From Microcebus murinus (Eukaryota; Chordata; Mammalia; Primates; Cheirogaleidae): DNA of 64,000 bases. The position numbers and the translations under genes are program-made. The stretch covers positions 8,978,501-9,042,500 of the forward strand of contig NC_134119.1 of NCBI RefSeq assembly GCF_040939455.1, in the 5' to 3' direction. The notes beneath the pieces are model-generated. The model had not been told where the DNA came from. It worked only from the letters and a program-made list of their open reading frames with translations, and ran no database searches. Below, piece by piece: positions 1 to 11,065 of the stretch (position 1 is its first letter; each line of letters opens with the position of its first letter).

Positions 1-560
1 CTATGCCCTCCTCAAAGTCCTCTTTGTAAATGCAGAGAAGTGGCTTGGCCCTTCCGTACACTTCTTCCAAGATCTTCCCATCCACGTTAGAGGCTGGGGA
101 CATTACGCAAGTCCTCACTGGGGACTTTCCTGATTCCAAAACAGTCAGTCCCGGGTCCTGGGAACCCCAGTCCCAGGCACCACAGGAAGACTGGTCACCT
201 TGCTATAGCAGAGAACTGGCTCCTGGCAGCTGTAAAGTTCCAGAAGGTCAAACAACCTGACCTTTAGAATGTGTCCTTCCAGGGGAATTTTGCTTTCCTT
301 GCAGGTGCTAATTTGCTAAAGCTTTTGTGTCTCCACTTCAAAAATTAAAGTGCCTCAGATGCCAGGGGGGAACCCTGCCCAGACAGCCCCCAAAAGCAAG
401 TTCTTTAGAAACTCTGACGACGGGAGAGGAGGGAAGGAGGAGACGAGCCTGCGGACGTCCAGCAGAAAGCCCCTGGTTGTTATTTGTCAGAGAATCGTAA
501 TTCGAATCCAAATGGGAACTCGCCATTATCGGGGCCCGCACAGCTCCAGGTAAACAGCTA
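1..560. other. No gene seen; unique sequence
   Basis: No recognisable repeat or RNA gene. The open frames on both strands are at most 76 codons and overlap each other, as expected by chance. A short purine-rich patch lies around 420-445. Confidence 0.5.
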
Positions 561-1330
561 ATGAGCAGACTGCCAGCTCCGTTTTATCAAGAGCCCTCCG
601 AGACTCACCCGTGCCATTTCATAAAATATGCAGATGATAGTGCGGGAGAGGAGCAAAGGCTTTGAAAATGATTCACACAACCTAAAAATGATGTTGAAAA
701 GGGAGGAATTAAATATTCACAAAGTGAGAGAAATTAAGGCATATTAACTGTTAGAATGTGGAAATGAAATGACTAACATGCATAGAGTTGATGAGAACTG
801 CGTGATTACAGATCTGTCAAAAGTTTCTAATTCTGACACCACGCGAGGTGGAGGTGCTTGTTGGCTGGTAAGGGCAAAAAATTAGGTATGGGACAAGCCG
901 CATGGTGCTGGCAGATCAGAGTCAAAGGGAGGGAGACACAGCGGTGACTGACATTAGGCTCCGTTCTGTGCTGAGGGTGAACTTCACGATCACAAGATGA
1001 ATACTAATTACGAGCACAAAACAGACTTTACGTCGACTGGACTCTCGGAGCCGAATGTGGCTATTAAGTCCGTAATGAGGAAGGCAAGAGAAAGCCGAAA
1101 AGCTGCAGAGGCTAAATTTGGTGAGGTCATCCTACCCTCCACATTTAGGGGATGGAAAGCCAAATTGTGGCCCATCCAAACTAGAATTAGCAGTAATTAT
1201 TATATAATATGTAATGATGGGATTTAAATGGCTAACACATTTTCTCTGCTGAGATCATTTAGACATGATTCATACAAATGATTAAATTAATAGATCTTCC
1301 TCTTTTCAGACTGCCAGGCAGCTTAAACTA
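560..1330. promoter_or_regulatory. Possible conserved non-coding element (AT-rich, homeodomain cores)
   Basis: Repeat-free stretch with many TAAT/ATTA cores (for example TACTAATTACG near 1003 and ATTAACTG near 743) and a mix of AT-rich and CpG-containing words, typical of developmental enhancers. A 76-codon frame at 997-1227 resembles no protein family I know. The enhancer reading is inference from composition and motif density; conservation was not tested. Confidence 0.28.
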
Positions 1331-2345
1331 GATTTTTCAACAGAGACTGATCCTAGGGAAATCACATGAATAGAGAGATTTACGGAAATTGCAGGAGGAA
1401 TTGGTTGAGTGTATAAGAGCACACTGGGGCTTAAAAGGAATTCACAAATTCACCTCCAGGATGAGGACTCAGCTCTGAGCCCCCTGGCTTTTTTTTTTTT
1501 TTTTTTTCCTTAAACCTATCTATATTTCTAAAAAGGGTTTTAGAATGTGAAGATATGAAATCAATGTCCTCAAAATAAAGAGACACAACACTGAAGCCTA
1601 AACAAATATTCATAGAGACAGAGTTGCTTTCCTTGGCACTAAAATGCAGCTACTTTTTAAAGGAAACAATTGATATATCTAAAAAGACATTGTAAATGGT
1701 AATAGGGAGATGATTCAGAAGAATTTTAAAATTTACCAATGGAAAAGAATTTAAAAGATGATAGTATTTGCATATGATGAATTCAGTGCAGCATCCACAA
1801 TTTTCAGAAGAAAATTAAGAAAAGGAGAAATAAAAGAAAAAAGAAAAGCTCAGAGCCACCTTTGAGACAGGATTTCTCCATTAACATTTCTGCTTAAACC
1901 CCATGATTGCTGTTGCATTTGAGATTGGTCTTATTTCTTCCCTCTGCAGCAGTATAAAGCAGTTCCAAGGGACACGAGGAACTGCCAGAGACCCACTGTG
2001 TGTCCTGAGTGGAGAGTGTTCTAGTCCCATAGGCTGCGCAGCACAGGAGCAAATTAACAGGCACTTGGGGAGGAAGCCCACAGTACGAGGCTCGGGCATG
2101 TAATAATTAACATAGCCTTGGTACCTCCGTGGCATCTTGGGATGAAAATATTAATCATTCACAGCTGTGATCGCCTCAAAATCTCCTATTTTATGGCTTT
2201 GACACATCCATGAATAATGCCATTTACTGTAATGTGCAGCATATCAGAAAGAATATTTTTACAGTGTGGCTGCTTCTCTGGAACACACTGTAAAACCAAT
2301 GCAAAAACTAGGCTCCCTGCAGCACTATGCAGAGAAACACCACTG
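1330..2345. other. No gene; T-tract and A-rich DNA, possible regulatory patch near 2085-2275
   Basis: A run of 19 T lies at 1489-1507. From about 1790 to 1860 the sequence is A-rich (AAGAAAAGG-type). The stretch 2085-2275 has several TAAT cores (TAATAATTAACATAG, ATATTAATCATTC) and no repeat signature, so it may be regulatory. Frames of 60-84 codons on both strands are not convincing. Confidence 0.35.
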
Positions 2346-2545
2346 CACAGTCCCACTGCTATGCTACACTTTACTGAGCACCTACTATGTGCTGGAATTT
2401 CCGTGCACTCTGTATTTAAGCCTTACGATGACACTGCAAGGGCAGTGCTGTCATCGTCTCTATTCTGTAAATGAAGACAGGAGGAGGATTGAGATCGGCC
2501 AACCTGCCAAAGAGATAGAGGCAGGATGCGAAACTCCCCTCCACA
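2345..2545 (-). repeat. MIR SINE remnant
   Basis: Reads as the complement of MIR: the 'ACTGAGCACCTACTATGTGCTGG' class of wording near 2373, then a 'CTGTAAATGAAGACAGG' equivalent of 'ACAGATGAGGAAACTGAGG' near 2465, followed by the 'AACCTGCCAAAG' block. MIR is a tRNA-derived SINE mobilised by L2 before the placental radiation. Divergence is high, as expected. Confidence 0.75.
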
Positions 2546-2739
2546 TGCTGAGAGGCCTCTGCCTGTAACACTGCTTTTCCCACTCCACCACTCCCGCCCC
2601 CAGACCCTGGCCAAGTTCCTTCTCACCCTTTGGCTCTTCCCTTGAATTTCACTTTCTCAGGGTTGACACCCTTCACTTCCCTGGTCTACTCTGAGTTTTC
2701 TACATGCTCTCATACCACCACAGATGTTCTCCTGGCAAC

Positions 2740-2870
2740 TGTCACAATTATAAGTCAATTATTGTTGGTCTCAGTGTTTGTATAATAACATCTGGTCTCT
2801 GCAATCGATTTTAATCTCCATGATGGCAGCCTCTGAATTCTCAGTGTCAGGCATATAGTAGGTGATCAAT
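2740..2870 (+). repeat. L2 LINE 3' end
   Basis: The end carries the L2/MIR 3' signature 'GGCATATAGTAGGTGATCAAT' at about 2850-2870, after a diverged 'CTCCATGATGGCAG' block near 2817. The L2 tail normally runs into short tandem repeats. Here it runs straight into the GGAA microsatellite, suggesting the tail seeded it. Confidence 0.6.
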
Positions 2871-3073
2871 AGGAAGGAAGGAAGGAAGGAAGGAAGGAAG
2901 GAAGGAAGGAAGGAAGGAAGGGAGGGAGGGAGGGAGGGAGGGAGGGAGGGAGGGAGGGGGGAGGGAGGGAGGGAGGGAGGGAGGGAGGGAGGGAGGGAGG
3001 AAGGAAGGAAGGAAGGAAGGAAGGAAGGAAGGAAGGAAGGAAGGAAGGAAGGAAGGAAGGAAGGAAGGAAGGA
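2871..3073 (+). repeat. Compound microsatellite (GGAA)n-(GGGA)n-(GGAA)n
   Basis: Three blocks are visible: GGAA units 2871-2919, GGGA units 2920-2999 broken by a run of six G at 2956-2961, and GGAA units 3000-3073. The purine run covers about 203 bases without a pyrimidine. Long GGAA arrays are known ETS-factor binding platforms, and GGGA arrays can form G-quadruplex or triplex DNA. The frames reading KEGR or SFLP repeats here are artefacts of the array. Confidence 0.97.
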
Positions 3074-3339
3074 TGGATTGCATGAAGCATTCTTCGTTTT
3101 GGGCCGGAATCCTTTCCTAGTGCACTTTCTCCCTTGTTTAACTCAACAGAGAAGACTGTCCTCCCGGACATTTCACACTACTTGGCAACACCCGGGGCAG
3201 ACTACATCATGAACAGGAGGGGAAGAGCTGAGTGGATGCCCTCAGAGAATCATTTGACTGCAGGAACACAGACTCCCCAGGCAAAAGGAATCTGTCCTCC
3301 TCCCTGCAGCCTCCCCAAACTTCTACCACACACACCTAT

Positions 3340-3480
3340 CTTAGGTAGTTCTAGCCTGTGCCGTAATTGCCTGTCTGTCAGCTGCATCCCCAAAGCAAGG
3401 ACTCACGGGTTGGTATTTGCAAGCCCTCTGCACCCAGCACAGGGCCTGAGCACTCCAGGCACTCAGTAAATGACTGTTAA
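3340..3480 (+). repeat. L2 LINE 3' end
   Basis: Matches the L2 3' terminal wording: 'GCACCCAGCACAGGGCCTGAGC' class near 3430 and 'GGCACTCAGTAAATGACTG' near 3458. The upstream part (GTAATTGCCTGTCTGTCAG near 3363) fits the L2 block that precedes it. Confidence 0.7.
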
Positions 3481-3935
3481 AAGATGATTTCATTCATTGT
3501 GACGGTAACTCCATCAGTAACTGGGTGAATAACTAGAGGAATCAGGGAGTTGGGAGTTAATCACAAAATAAGCAAAAGTGAATTTGAAAAAAAATGATTC
3601 ACACTAGTTTTTCCTCAAGTGCAGTCACCATCCCAGTGATGGCACAAAAAGTAATTTTGAGGCATACATAAACTAACTTTTAAATCTGAGTCACTCACTA
3701 AGGAACAAAGAAACAGATGTTGGAAAAAAAATATTTCACTTGCCTATTAAATCCTTTGTATCATTGATATCATCACTTGGGACTTCAGTTGAAAAAAATG
3801 TTATAGTAAACCAATAGAGAACTATTACAGAAGGTACTCGAATGTGGCAAGTCTCATGAAATCGGTATATAAATGAGTGAGGCTGGGGAACATACGGGTC
3901 TACACTGAAGGGAGGAAATCCCCTAAGATTTCATG
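3480..3935. other. No gene seen; AT-rich unique sequence
   Basis: No repeat family recognised and no frame of note. Short A-runs occur at 3588-3594 and 3724-3731. Confidence 0.5.
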
Positions 3936-4130
3936 ATCATTTATTATACTATGTTCCAGGTACTGTTTTAAATGCTAGACAGGTATTAACTCATGGGATC
4001 GTCACAATAGCCCTATGAGTAAAAACCATCCCGTCTTGCAGCCATGGAGAGGTGAAATCTTTGCCCAAGGATGTGTCTTTAAACAGTGTTTGAACAGGAT
4101 GCAAATGCAGGAGCCCAGGGTCTTACCTAC
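3935..4130 (-). repeat. MIR SINE remnant
   Basis: Complement of MIR: a diverged 'ATTTATTATACTATGTTCCAGG' class start near 3939, then 'TATTAACTCATGGGATCGTC', 'CCCTATGAGTAA' and 'AGAGGTGAAATCTTTGCCCAAGG'. Confidence 0.7.
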
Positions 4131-5655
4131 AGCATGGGGCAGACTGTAAGGCAGTGAATGCAGCGAATGCGGAGGGGCACAGAGAGCAAATGTGCCAGTG
4201 AGCAGGAGGAGGGGACAGCGAGGGAGCACGGGGAAGGGAGTGCGGAGCCTCCCTGCCAAGAGCCACGTGCTGGGCCTGAGCACAACCGGAACTAGAAAGG
4301 ATGTGGGCAGTGCCCTTCACCTTTGTTCTGCTGCTTGTGTTTTGTTGGCCAGGGTGATGCAGAGTAATGCTTTACACCTTCTCTTCTTCCACGTTATCAA
4401 ATGGAGACAGTAAAAGCCCCGCTCACTGGCTTGGTGTGAAGAGCAAGCGGCGGAAGCGCACGCAGGAAGCACAGTGGCTGCACCTGCTAACGCTCCACCC
4501 AGGGGGCTTGTATTCTGTAGCAGGTTTGGTTTCAAATCCTATGCTCAGGATTGCAAAAGAGACATGAAGTTTTCTGTCCCTAGACTTAATATCATTGCAA
4601 AATCCTTTTAAAACCAGGTGGCATAAAACTGACTTGGGGTCTCACCTCTTCCCCTTCCTTAGAGTCTTAAATTGCAGAGGTTATAGTTCTAGTCACTGGT
4701 CATTGTTACTTTCCATACTGGTCTACAACGAGGTCCTCATTTATTCTTGATCATGAGAGTTAAAGCTGCTCTCTCCTTGCCACAAAACCCAAGTCTCTAT
4801 AAGCTGTCCCTGCCACTTCCCGGCCACGTTGGGATGAGAGTAACTTCCTGATTCTCCCCAGTTTGTAGTACGGTAGGGGAAAGTCCAGTGCGGTGGCCTT
4901 GGATCTATCCATTTACCATCCTGCATCAGTCAAGATTTGGTTTCAGAGACTATTTAATATACGAGGACACTCAAACATTGCTGGAAGGATTGAAGGATCA
5001 CCTCTAGGAGTGGCTGCCAGAGTAGCACTGCAGAACTGGTGCAGTGGGGTGCTGGGATCCCTGCAAACATGAGGAAAATGGTGAATGGGGAAGCTGCCAC
5101 TGGCACCCTTGGCTTCAACAACACTTCCCAATTCGGGATTAAGAAGCTGCTTCCACTGTGGTTGGCCACAGAGCCATACTGTGCCTGCCATATTTCTACC
5201 GGCAAAAACAGACACTCTGCACTCTGCCTCTTGACAACACAAAACCAGCATCTGGATACTGGGAGAACATGGAGAACCCCAACCTTCCATGGCTGTGCTT
5301 TCCAGAAGAAACCACAGAAGAGTAAGAGTGTGACTTCAGCCCCATTCCTTTCTTCTCTTTCTCAGGAAAATGCAAAATGGGGCAGGAAGACAAAAGAACA
5401 ACTTCTAGACAACTACCAAGTAATTCTCTCCCAATCTCTGCCGGCTCAACTTCCTGACATCTGGAGATGTGAGCCTGGGTGGTCCACGAGGGAAGACTTG
5501 TGGGGATGATCACAGCAAGTTCCACGTTGGTGTTGTGCAGCTTCATTGAGAACGAGGGGGTACCTGGCACCTTCCATATTGCCGCCACCTCTGTAGACTG
5601 TGCACAAACTTGGGGTGTACGGATTTTGTCATGCAAGCCCTTTTCAATGATGCTG
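4130..5655. other. No gene supported; unassigned sequence with overlapping frames
   Basis: Frames reach 156 codons (5039-5509, +) and 146 codons (5196-5636, -). They overlap antisense, show no domain or codon signature that I recognise, and have no promoter context, so I do not call a gene. A purine-rich stretch lies near 4200-4250. It could be an old repeat or single-copy DNA. Confidence 0.4.
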
Positions 5656-5795
5656 ACCTCTCCATGTTCTCCTCACAGCCACCTTGCCCATGTTAGTACC
5701 TTCCCGTTTTATAGGCGAGAAAACAGAGCCAATACAAGTGAAGCGTTCAGTGTCACACAGTGACAGGGCGAGATTCAGGTTTTGCTGATCCTAAA
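5655..5795 (-). repeat. MIR SINE remnant
   Basis: Complement of MIR: 'CTCCTCACAGCCACC', then 'CCCGTTTTATAGGCGAGAAA' and the 'GTCACACAGTGACAGGGCGAG' block equivalent to 'GTCACACAGCTAGTAAGTGG'. The 5' end of the element is missing. Confidence 0.7.
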
Positions 5796-5803
5796 GCTTA
5801 TTC

Positions 5804-5838
5804 AATTTGGATTCTCCTTTAACAAAGGAATCCAAATT
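5804..5838. repeat. Short inverted repeat (hairpin)
   Basis: Arms AATTTGGAT (5804-5812) and ATCCAAATT (5830-5838) enclose a second matched pair, TCCTTT (5815-5820) with AAAGGA (5824-5829). The loop is AAC and there is a two-base bulge (TC, 5813-5814). It immediately follows the MIR remnant. Confidence 0.85.
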
Positions 5839-5839
5839 A

Positions 5840-8800
5840 CTGATACAAAATTAGATAAGGAAGTGAATGTTTATTTGGAATGAGAAAATAAACCAAGACA
5901 AATCACAAATTATAAAAAGCTAACAAACCACAAACATCACAAAATCCAGAAAAATAACTTAATATTTTATTAACTGCCTGACATCTCTAAAATATTTTTC
6001 TTACTTTTTTTTTTTTTGCTTCATACTCTTTGATCACTTTTTCATGACAAGGATTTTATAAAATATTTTTCTATAGAGAAAAATAAAAGAAAATAATTTA
6101 GGGTTTCCCCTAGCATGGTTGATCAAAACCTTTTCTATTATTGATAGTTTACAAATATTTATGTGAGCTCTATAACACATTATTGGTAATGTCACATGCA
6201 TTTTTAGAATAGTTGTCAACTTTGGGAAAGCCTCTATCAAGTTGCTTTCATATGTGAGCTGTAGGGTTTCAGGGAAATTTCAAACTTTTTTTTTTGCGCA
6301 GTGACTAATCTTAAACACTCTTTGAATCAAGGATCCCTAGTTACCAGATTGTCACTTATGCACTTAATGGTGTTTTATGAGTCTTATGTTATCCTCATCT
6401 ATGTTCGTATTCTGTGTCAAATCAGCAAGAAAATTTAAACAGTGGAATTATGATAATTTAGAAAATTTCCATCAAAAAGAAACATAATATATGGTGTATT
6501 CATAATTGTGTATATGGCATTAATGAGCGCACTCTTGAGAGAACAGAGTTTCCAATTGGACCAAGCGCTAATGAGAATCGAATCTCCCCCTTCACAAGGG
6601 CACACGTCTGATTGCCGGAGGAATTGTTCACAGGCTGGCTTCCTGCTCCTTTCGTTTCGAACAGTGTTTCTCCCCCGCTGCCCATCCATGGTGCAGACAC
6701 CTTCGGATATAGTCATAGCACAGGGCTGCTCTGGGCCCTGAACCTGCCCATATAGCACTGCGTTTGCCAGCACAGTGAGTATAGGAGCGTTCCTGGAAGT
6801 CAGTCCTACGCTGGGATACTAGCAGTACCTTAACCATAAATGAAAGTGACAGAGGACCACATAAATATATCATAGCACCTCCATATAAACCTATCCTCGA
6901 CTCCCCTTTCCAGTACCTGAGTCTTAAAATGCCAGCAGTCATTCCAATGCCACCTGATTCAAAGGGAAGTGTGATGGAGGGGACATCGGAGTGGAAACAG
7001 ACAGCATCTTAACCAGTATGTTTAAAATATTATGCTTTTACAGATTTTATCTATACATATAACCATGACAACACATCGGTCGGACTCCACTCCCAAGGCC
7101 TGAAATGTGAGAGTCTCGGAAGCTTAAGCTTGCTCGGCCTCGAGCCATATCCACGCAGCCGGAAACCAGATCTGGGATTTCTGACTCTTTCCACTATGCC
7201 TGAAGACCTCCCCAAGTCTAGAAGCATCTGCATAGTCTGGGGACATCTTCTTGCTCTATATTAGCCACAATTAATAATCAGAAGCAGAGACACAGCCACT
7301 TAACGTATATCAACCACTCTTCTGGGAGTGAGCTGTCATCCTCCGGTTCGCTTTTCCCGAGACAGGGAAATTGATAGGTCACTAGTGTCTGTGAATAGCA
7401 CTCAAAAGGTATCATATTTATTTTAGCTGCAGCTTCAAATCAGTGGCTATCTGCATTATGAAGAACATCATTCTATAAAACACATTTGGTCTTCATTTTT
7501 CAAATGCTCCTGAAGGGAACATATGGTAATCTGTTTAACTCCGTATTCCACAGAGATACCTAAACTCCATCCACCAAGCACTCATGCTATTTTTATTATA
7601 AAATTCATGTCCTTTTTATACTTTAAATATTCCTGCTTTCTTCTTCGATGGTTAAAAATACCTGAAGGCAACAAGACTACCTTGTTTACCATCATATTCA
7701 TGAGTCATGCTCAATCGTCATTAAATATAACAGAAATGTTATTCACCAGGGGATTGAAAAGTACATATCGGCAGAGCCCATAGCCTTCTGGGTTTCAGAC
7801 ACGAGTTATTTTGAAGTTGTTTTTTTTATCAAGACCCATTCTAACGTACACTCTCAATTGGATCTTCTGAGTTATTTGTCTCCTGCTAGAAGCTAACCTC
7901 TGTAAGTTTTTCTTGATTTTTCAGTTTTGAGGCTATATTTCAGAATCTGATTATTTTCCCAGATCTGAATATTTCTTCTCCTTGCTTCTATCCTCTCATC
8001 AACAGGGCCATTTAAAACACTGATTCTACAGCTTAAATATCCCTAAGCTCACTGTCCTTCCCTTCGCTGGATGAGAGCTCAATGTGCAATGTGACGATGG
8101 GAACTCCAGACCTCCTTTCTAATGACACAGTTCTCAGTGATGTGCAAACCATGCACGAGAGTCGGTGTTTAATTGGGAGTGCTTGCCAGTGCAAGGAAGG
8201 GAGCGTAGTTCCTAAAATTTGGTTTGTGGGATAAGTGGAGTTTCTGTAAAAAATCAATTCAGTTCTTTCTCCCAAAGAAGACATAAACATGAAGTATTAA
8301 CCTGCCTTTTGTTACACATAGCAGCATTTCCAAAAATGGTCTACGACTGGGTGATTCCCCGTGGTCAAGTATATTTAGAAAACACTTCCTTTTAAATCCC
8401 TGTCTTTGGTTTTTCATAACACTTATTAGCATATCTAAGGCTCTAGAAGTCCTTCACTAAAACAAACAAAATCTAACATTTTTTTTCTTTTTTGCTTCCC
8501 AATTTCACTTGATCATGTAACTCGTTTTTCCTCTAACATTCAGTGAAACTCATGTTCCAAAAACCACGCTTTGGGGAATATTGCTGTAATAAATTTGTTC
8601 TGATTTTTCCATGACATATTAGTCTTTAAATGAACAGATTTTATGCAACAGAGGATCATCTCAATATGTTTAAGACCATTTGATTGAACTTACTTTTTTA
8701 AGATTAAAAAAATGCTTGTATAAAATAATATGGACATTTTATGTAAACCTCAGAATAAGGATCAGAATTCAGAGTTTGAGTTTGAAGGTCTTGAGTAGCC

Positions 8801-8865
8801 TTCTGCATCCCTAAGCCATAATTAATGGGACTGGGCAACTGACTGGCCAAGCATTTATTTACTCA
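5840..8865. other. No gene; 3 kb of repeat-poor DNA with possible regulatory stretches
   Basis: I recognise no interspersed repeat. A T-run lies at 6006-6018. The stretches near 6440-6800 and 7060-7480 combine TAAT cores (GGCATTAATGAGCG near 6516, CACAATTAATAATCAG near 7267) with scattered CpG and no repeat signature, so they are candidate non-coding elements. Open frames are at most 112 codons and overlap antisense. Confidence 0.35.
7120..7131. repeat. 12-bp perfect palindrome AAGCTTAAGCTT
   Basis: Two HindIII-type hexamers abut to form a perfect 12-base palindrome inside repeat-free DNA. It could be a dimeric factor site or chance. Confidence 0.9.
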
Positions 8866-8867
8866 TT

Positions 8868-9320
8868 AATTACTCATTTATTCTTTGATTTATTCAGCAA
8901 CTACCATGTGCCAAGCTCTGTTCTAGATACTAAAGGTGGCATGGATAACTTGCCCATCGGGAGTTTGTTGTAGCCTATTGAAAAAGTAAACGTTAAATAA
9001 ATAATAGCACAAATACATATTTAATTTTAATTGATGTAAATTTTATAGCAGAGAGGAACATGGTGGAGTGATAACCATAACAGGAGAAAATGGCCAGTCT
9101 GGGGGAGGAGGAGGTTGTTCCCTAAGGAGGTAACAATTAGGCTGATACTGAAAGAATGAATTGGAACAAATCAGGATGAGCCAGGAAGAAAGGGTATTCC
9201 AGCAGTCAAAATAGAATGTGCTGGAAGGAAGGAAATGGAAGAAGGCCATGAGGCTGGAAGCTGGCGGGCTCTAGAGAGAGGAGGGGGACGCAGCTGGAGA
9301 CGTGGGCGCCGGCAGGTTTA
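8868..9320 (-). repeat. L2 LINE fragment (3' half)
   Basis: Reads as the complement of L2: 'CAGCAACTACCATGTGCCAAGC' class near 8897, the 'GTAAACGTTAAATAAATAATAG' block, 'GAGGTAACAATTAGGCTGATAC' near 9127, then 'GGGTATTCCAGCAGTCAAAATAG' and 'GAAGGCCATGAGGCTGG'. These blocks appear in the L2 order, giving about 450 bases of the element. Confidence 0.8.
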
Positions 9321-10405
9321 CTGAGGCCCAGGAAGCCAGGAAAATGCAAACGTATATTTCCATTCCAAGATCAGTGGGAAACAGGGCTTATCGTACCTTC
9401 CAGTTACAAAATAAGATGAAAAAGAGTTCTTTGTATCCAGAAAAAAATAAATTCTATCCTGATCCACTTAAGCATCATTTAATGATAAAAGATTGCCTCC
9501 AGATTAATGATGAAAATTAAGCAGCCCCAAAAGAGAGAGGCTTCATTTACTCAAAATGAGCCAAGCCAGTTTCAGATCCAAGAATTCCACAGCCACGGGA
9601 CGAGGAGAAGGTGGGGCTGCCTAACAGAAAGTGGTACCCACATAAAGGCACCCAGGAGACCCTGCACCTAATCGGGGTGGCCCCGAACTTCTTTACTTAT
9701 TATCCCTCTCTGACACATCTAAAATAAATTGGTTTTAATCACAGGGAACGAGGAAAGAAGGTGGGATTTCCATCTCTTCAGCACAATAATTTTCTCAGAA
9801 CAAGTCGTCTTTATAAATAATTCCATATTATCCCAGTCATACTGTCTGGATATCCGGGACTTATTTAATGGAATGGTTGGCTTTAAATATTTCCGGAAGA
9901 AGGCTTTTTAAAATTCAGAGCATATGTCTTCACGACAAGAGGTCAGGGTTTGTGATCACATATTATGCCCTCGGTTTTAAAATATCGTATTCGTCGTGGG
10001 ACTAGGAGAGGAGGGCAAACCTCACAGAAGTTAGTAGCTAGTTCTTGGGAGGGAAACGCCTGCTCGAAATTATTTACGATGAATAATAGTAGTAATAAAA
10101 TTCCCTTAATTTTCCAAACTGTTCCAAGATCAGTGGGAAACTGATCCGTCTTCTTTATTTCTGCAAATTGGCATTTCCAAGATTCTAGGCGCCCACCAGC
10201 AGCCCTGCCCCTTTCCTATGTCTCAATGGCCACATCCAGGAGTCTTTCGGTCTTGTTGGATCTATCTCCACGTCTGCTCCCTGCCCTCTTTCAAGCCCAA
10301 CAAACCCAGATCAGTTTTCATTACCTCTTTTTAGAGAGGTAACGATTTTAAATGTTCCATAGAGAGTTACTAGGCCAAGTGGATTTAGGGCCACAACTAC
10401 TATTT
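9320..10405. other. No gene; unique sequence containing a 20-bp exact direct repeat
   Basis: TTCCAAGATCAGTGGGAAAC occurs at 9363-9382 and again at 10122-10141 with no homology on either side. A perfect 8-bp inverted repeat TTACCTCT/AGAGGTAA lies at 10321-10342. No repeat family or plausible gene is seen. The stretch 9750-10090 is AT-rich with scattered CpG. Confidence 0.5.
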
Positions 10406-10515
10406 TAGAGTAGTGAAAAGACCCTGGGCTCAAATTCAGGTTCAAATCTCAGAGAAGTCGCTGCCTTCCCTTAAGCTTCGTTTTCTCCATCTGTAAAATG
10501 GGGATCAAGCCAGGT
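10405..10515 (+). repeat. MIR SINE remnant
   Basis: Shows the MIR central wording: 'GACCCTGGGCTCAAATTCAGG' class near 10421, then 'TTTTCTCCATCTGTAAAATGGGGAT' class near 10480. The 3' third is missing. Confidence 0.75.
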
Positions 10516-10529
10516 TGTGACTGCTCTAG

Positions 10530-10770
10530 TAACAGCCCAACCCAGAGCCGGATTTGCTTGACTTCCATTCATGGCTCTCCCATGTGATCTTGGAAAAATC
10601 ATTTAAGCCCTATAAACCTCAGTTTCCTCATCCAGAAAATGGGGATAATAATGGCAGCTTTGTAATGATTTGTTGTGAGAACACAGTGAGATGATACATG
10701 TAAAACACTTGGGGCATCACCTAGTGCCAGGTGAACATTCTGTAACTGTTAAATTATGAGTATTAAGATT
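10530..10770 (+). repeat. MIR SINE, near full length
   Basis: In order: 'GTGATCTTGGAAAAATCATT', 'CCTCAGTTTCCTCATCCAG', 'AAAATGGGGATAATAATGGCAG', 'TTGTGAGAACACAGTGAGATG' and a diverged 'GTGCCAGGTGAACATTCTG' 3' end. It lies in tandem with the MIR just upstream, in the same orientation. Confidence 0.85.
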
Positions 10771-10799
10771 ACACGTGACCACACTAGGGTGTCAGGACT

Positions 10800-11065
10800 G
10801 ACACCTTCCCCTAGAGCCACAAGCCTCTCATCAAGTCATAATCCAGCCCCATCTGCCACACTTGCCAATGCAAACACACCAGCCCCTGCTCTCCCCCGAA
10901 TCTTGCGCCCCTTTTGCATTTCCCTTGTCGCGTCTCAAGGCAGCCTTATTTTTCGCCACTGTCCTGTCTCGAGAGCTCTGTAGGCCAGGGACGATGTCTT
11001 GTTTCACATACAGGTAATTGGCAATACATATTTCTTGGCAATAAATATTTGATGCATTTGCCGCA
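10800..11065 (+). repeat. L2 LINE 3' end
   Basis: The 3' terminal wording is visible: 'CTCTGTAGGCCAGGGACGATG' class near 10977, followed by a diverged end with 'GGCAATAAATATTTGATGCA' near 11038. Confidence 0.6.

Noticed and set aside
997..1227. 76-codon frame inside the enhancer-like block
   Set aside because: No similarity to known proteins that I can recognise. The AT-rich regulatory reading fits better.
2847..3212. Frames coding (KEGR)n and (SFLP)n repeats
   Set aside because: Direct read-through of the GGAA/GGGA microsatellite in different frames.
5039..5636. Overlapping 156- and 146-codon frames on opposite strands
   Set aside because: Antisense overlap and no recognisable domain. Not enough to call a gene.
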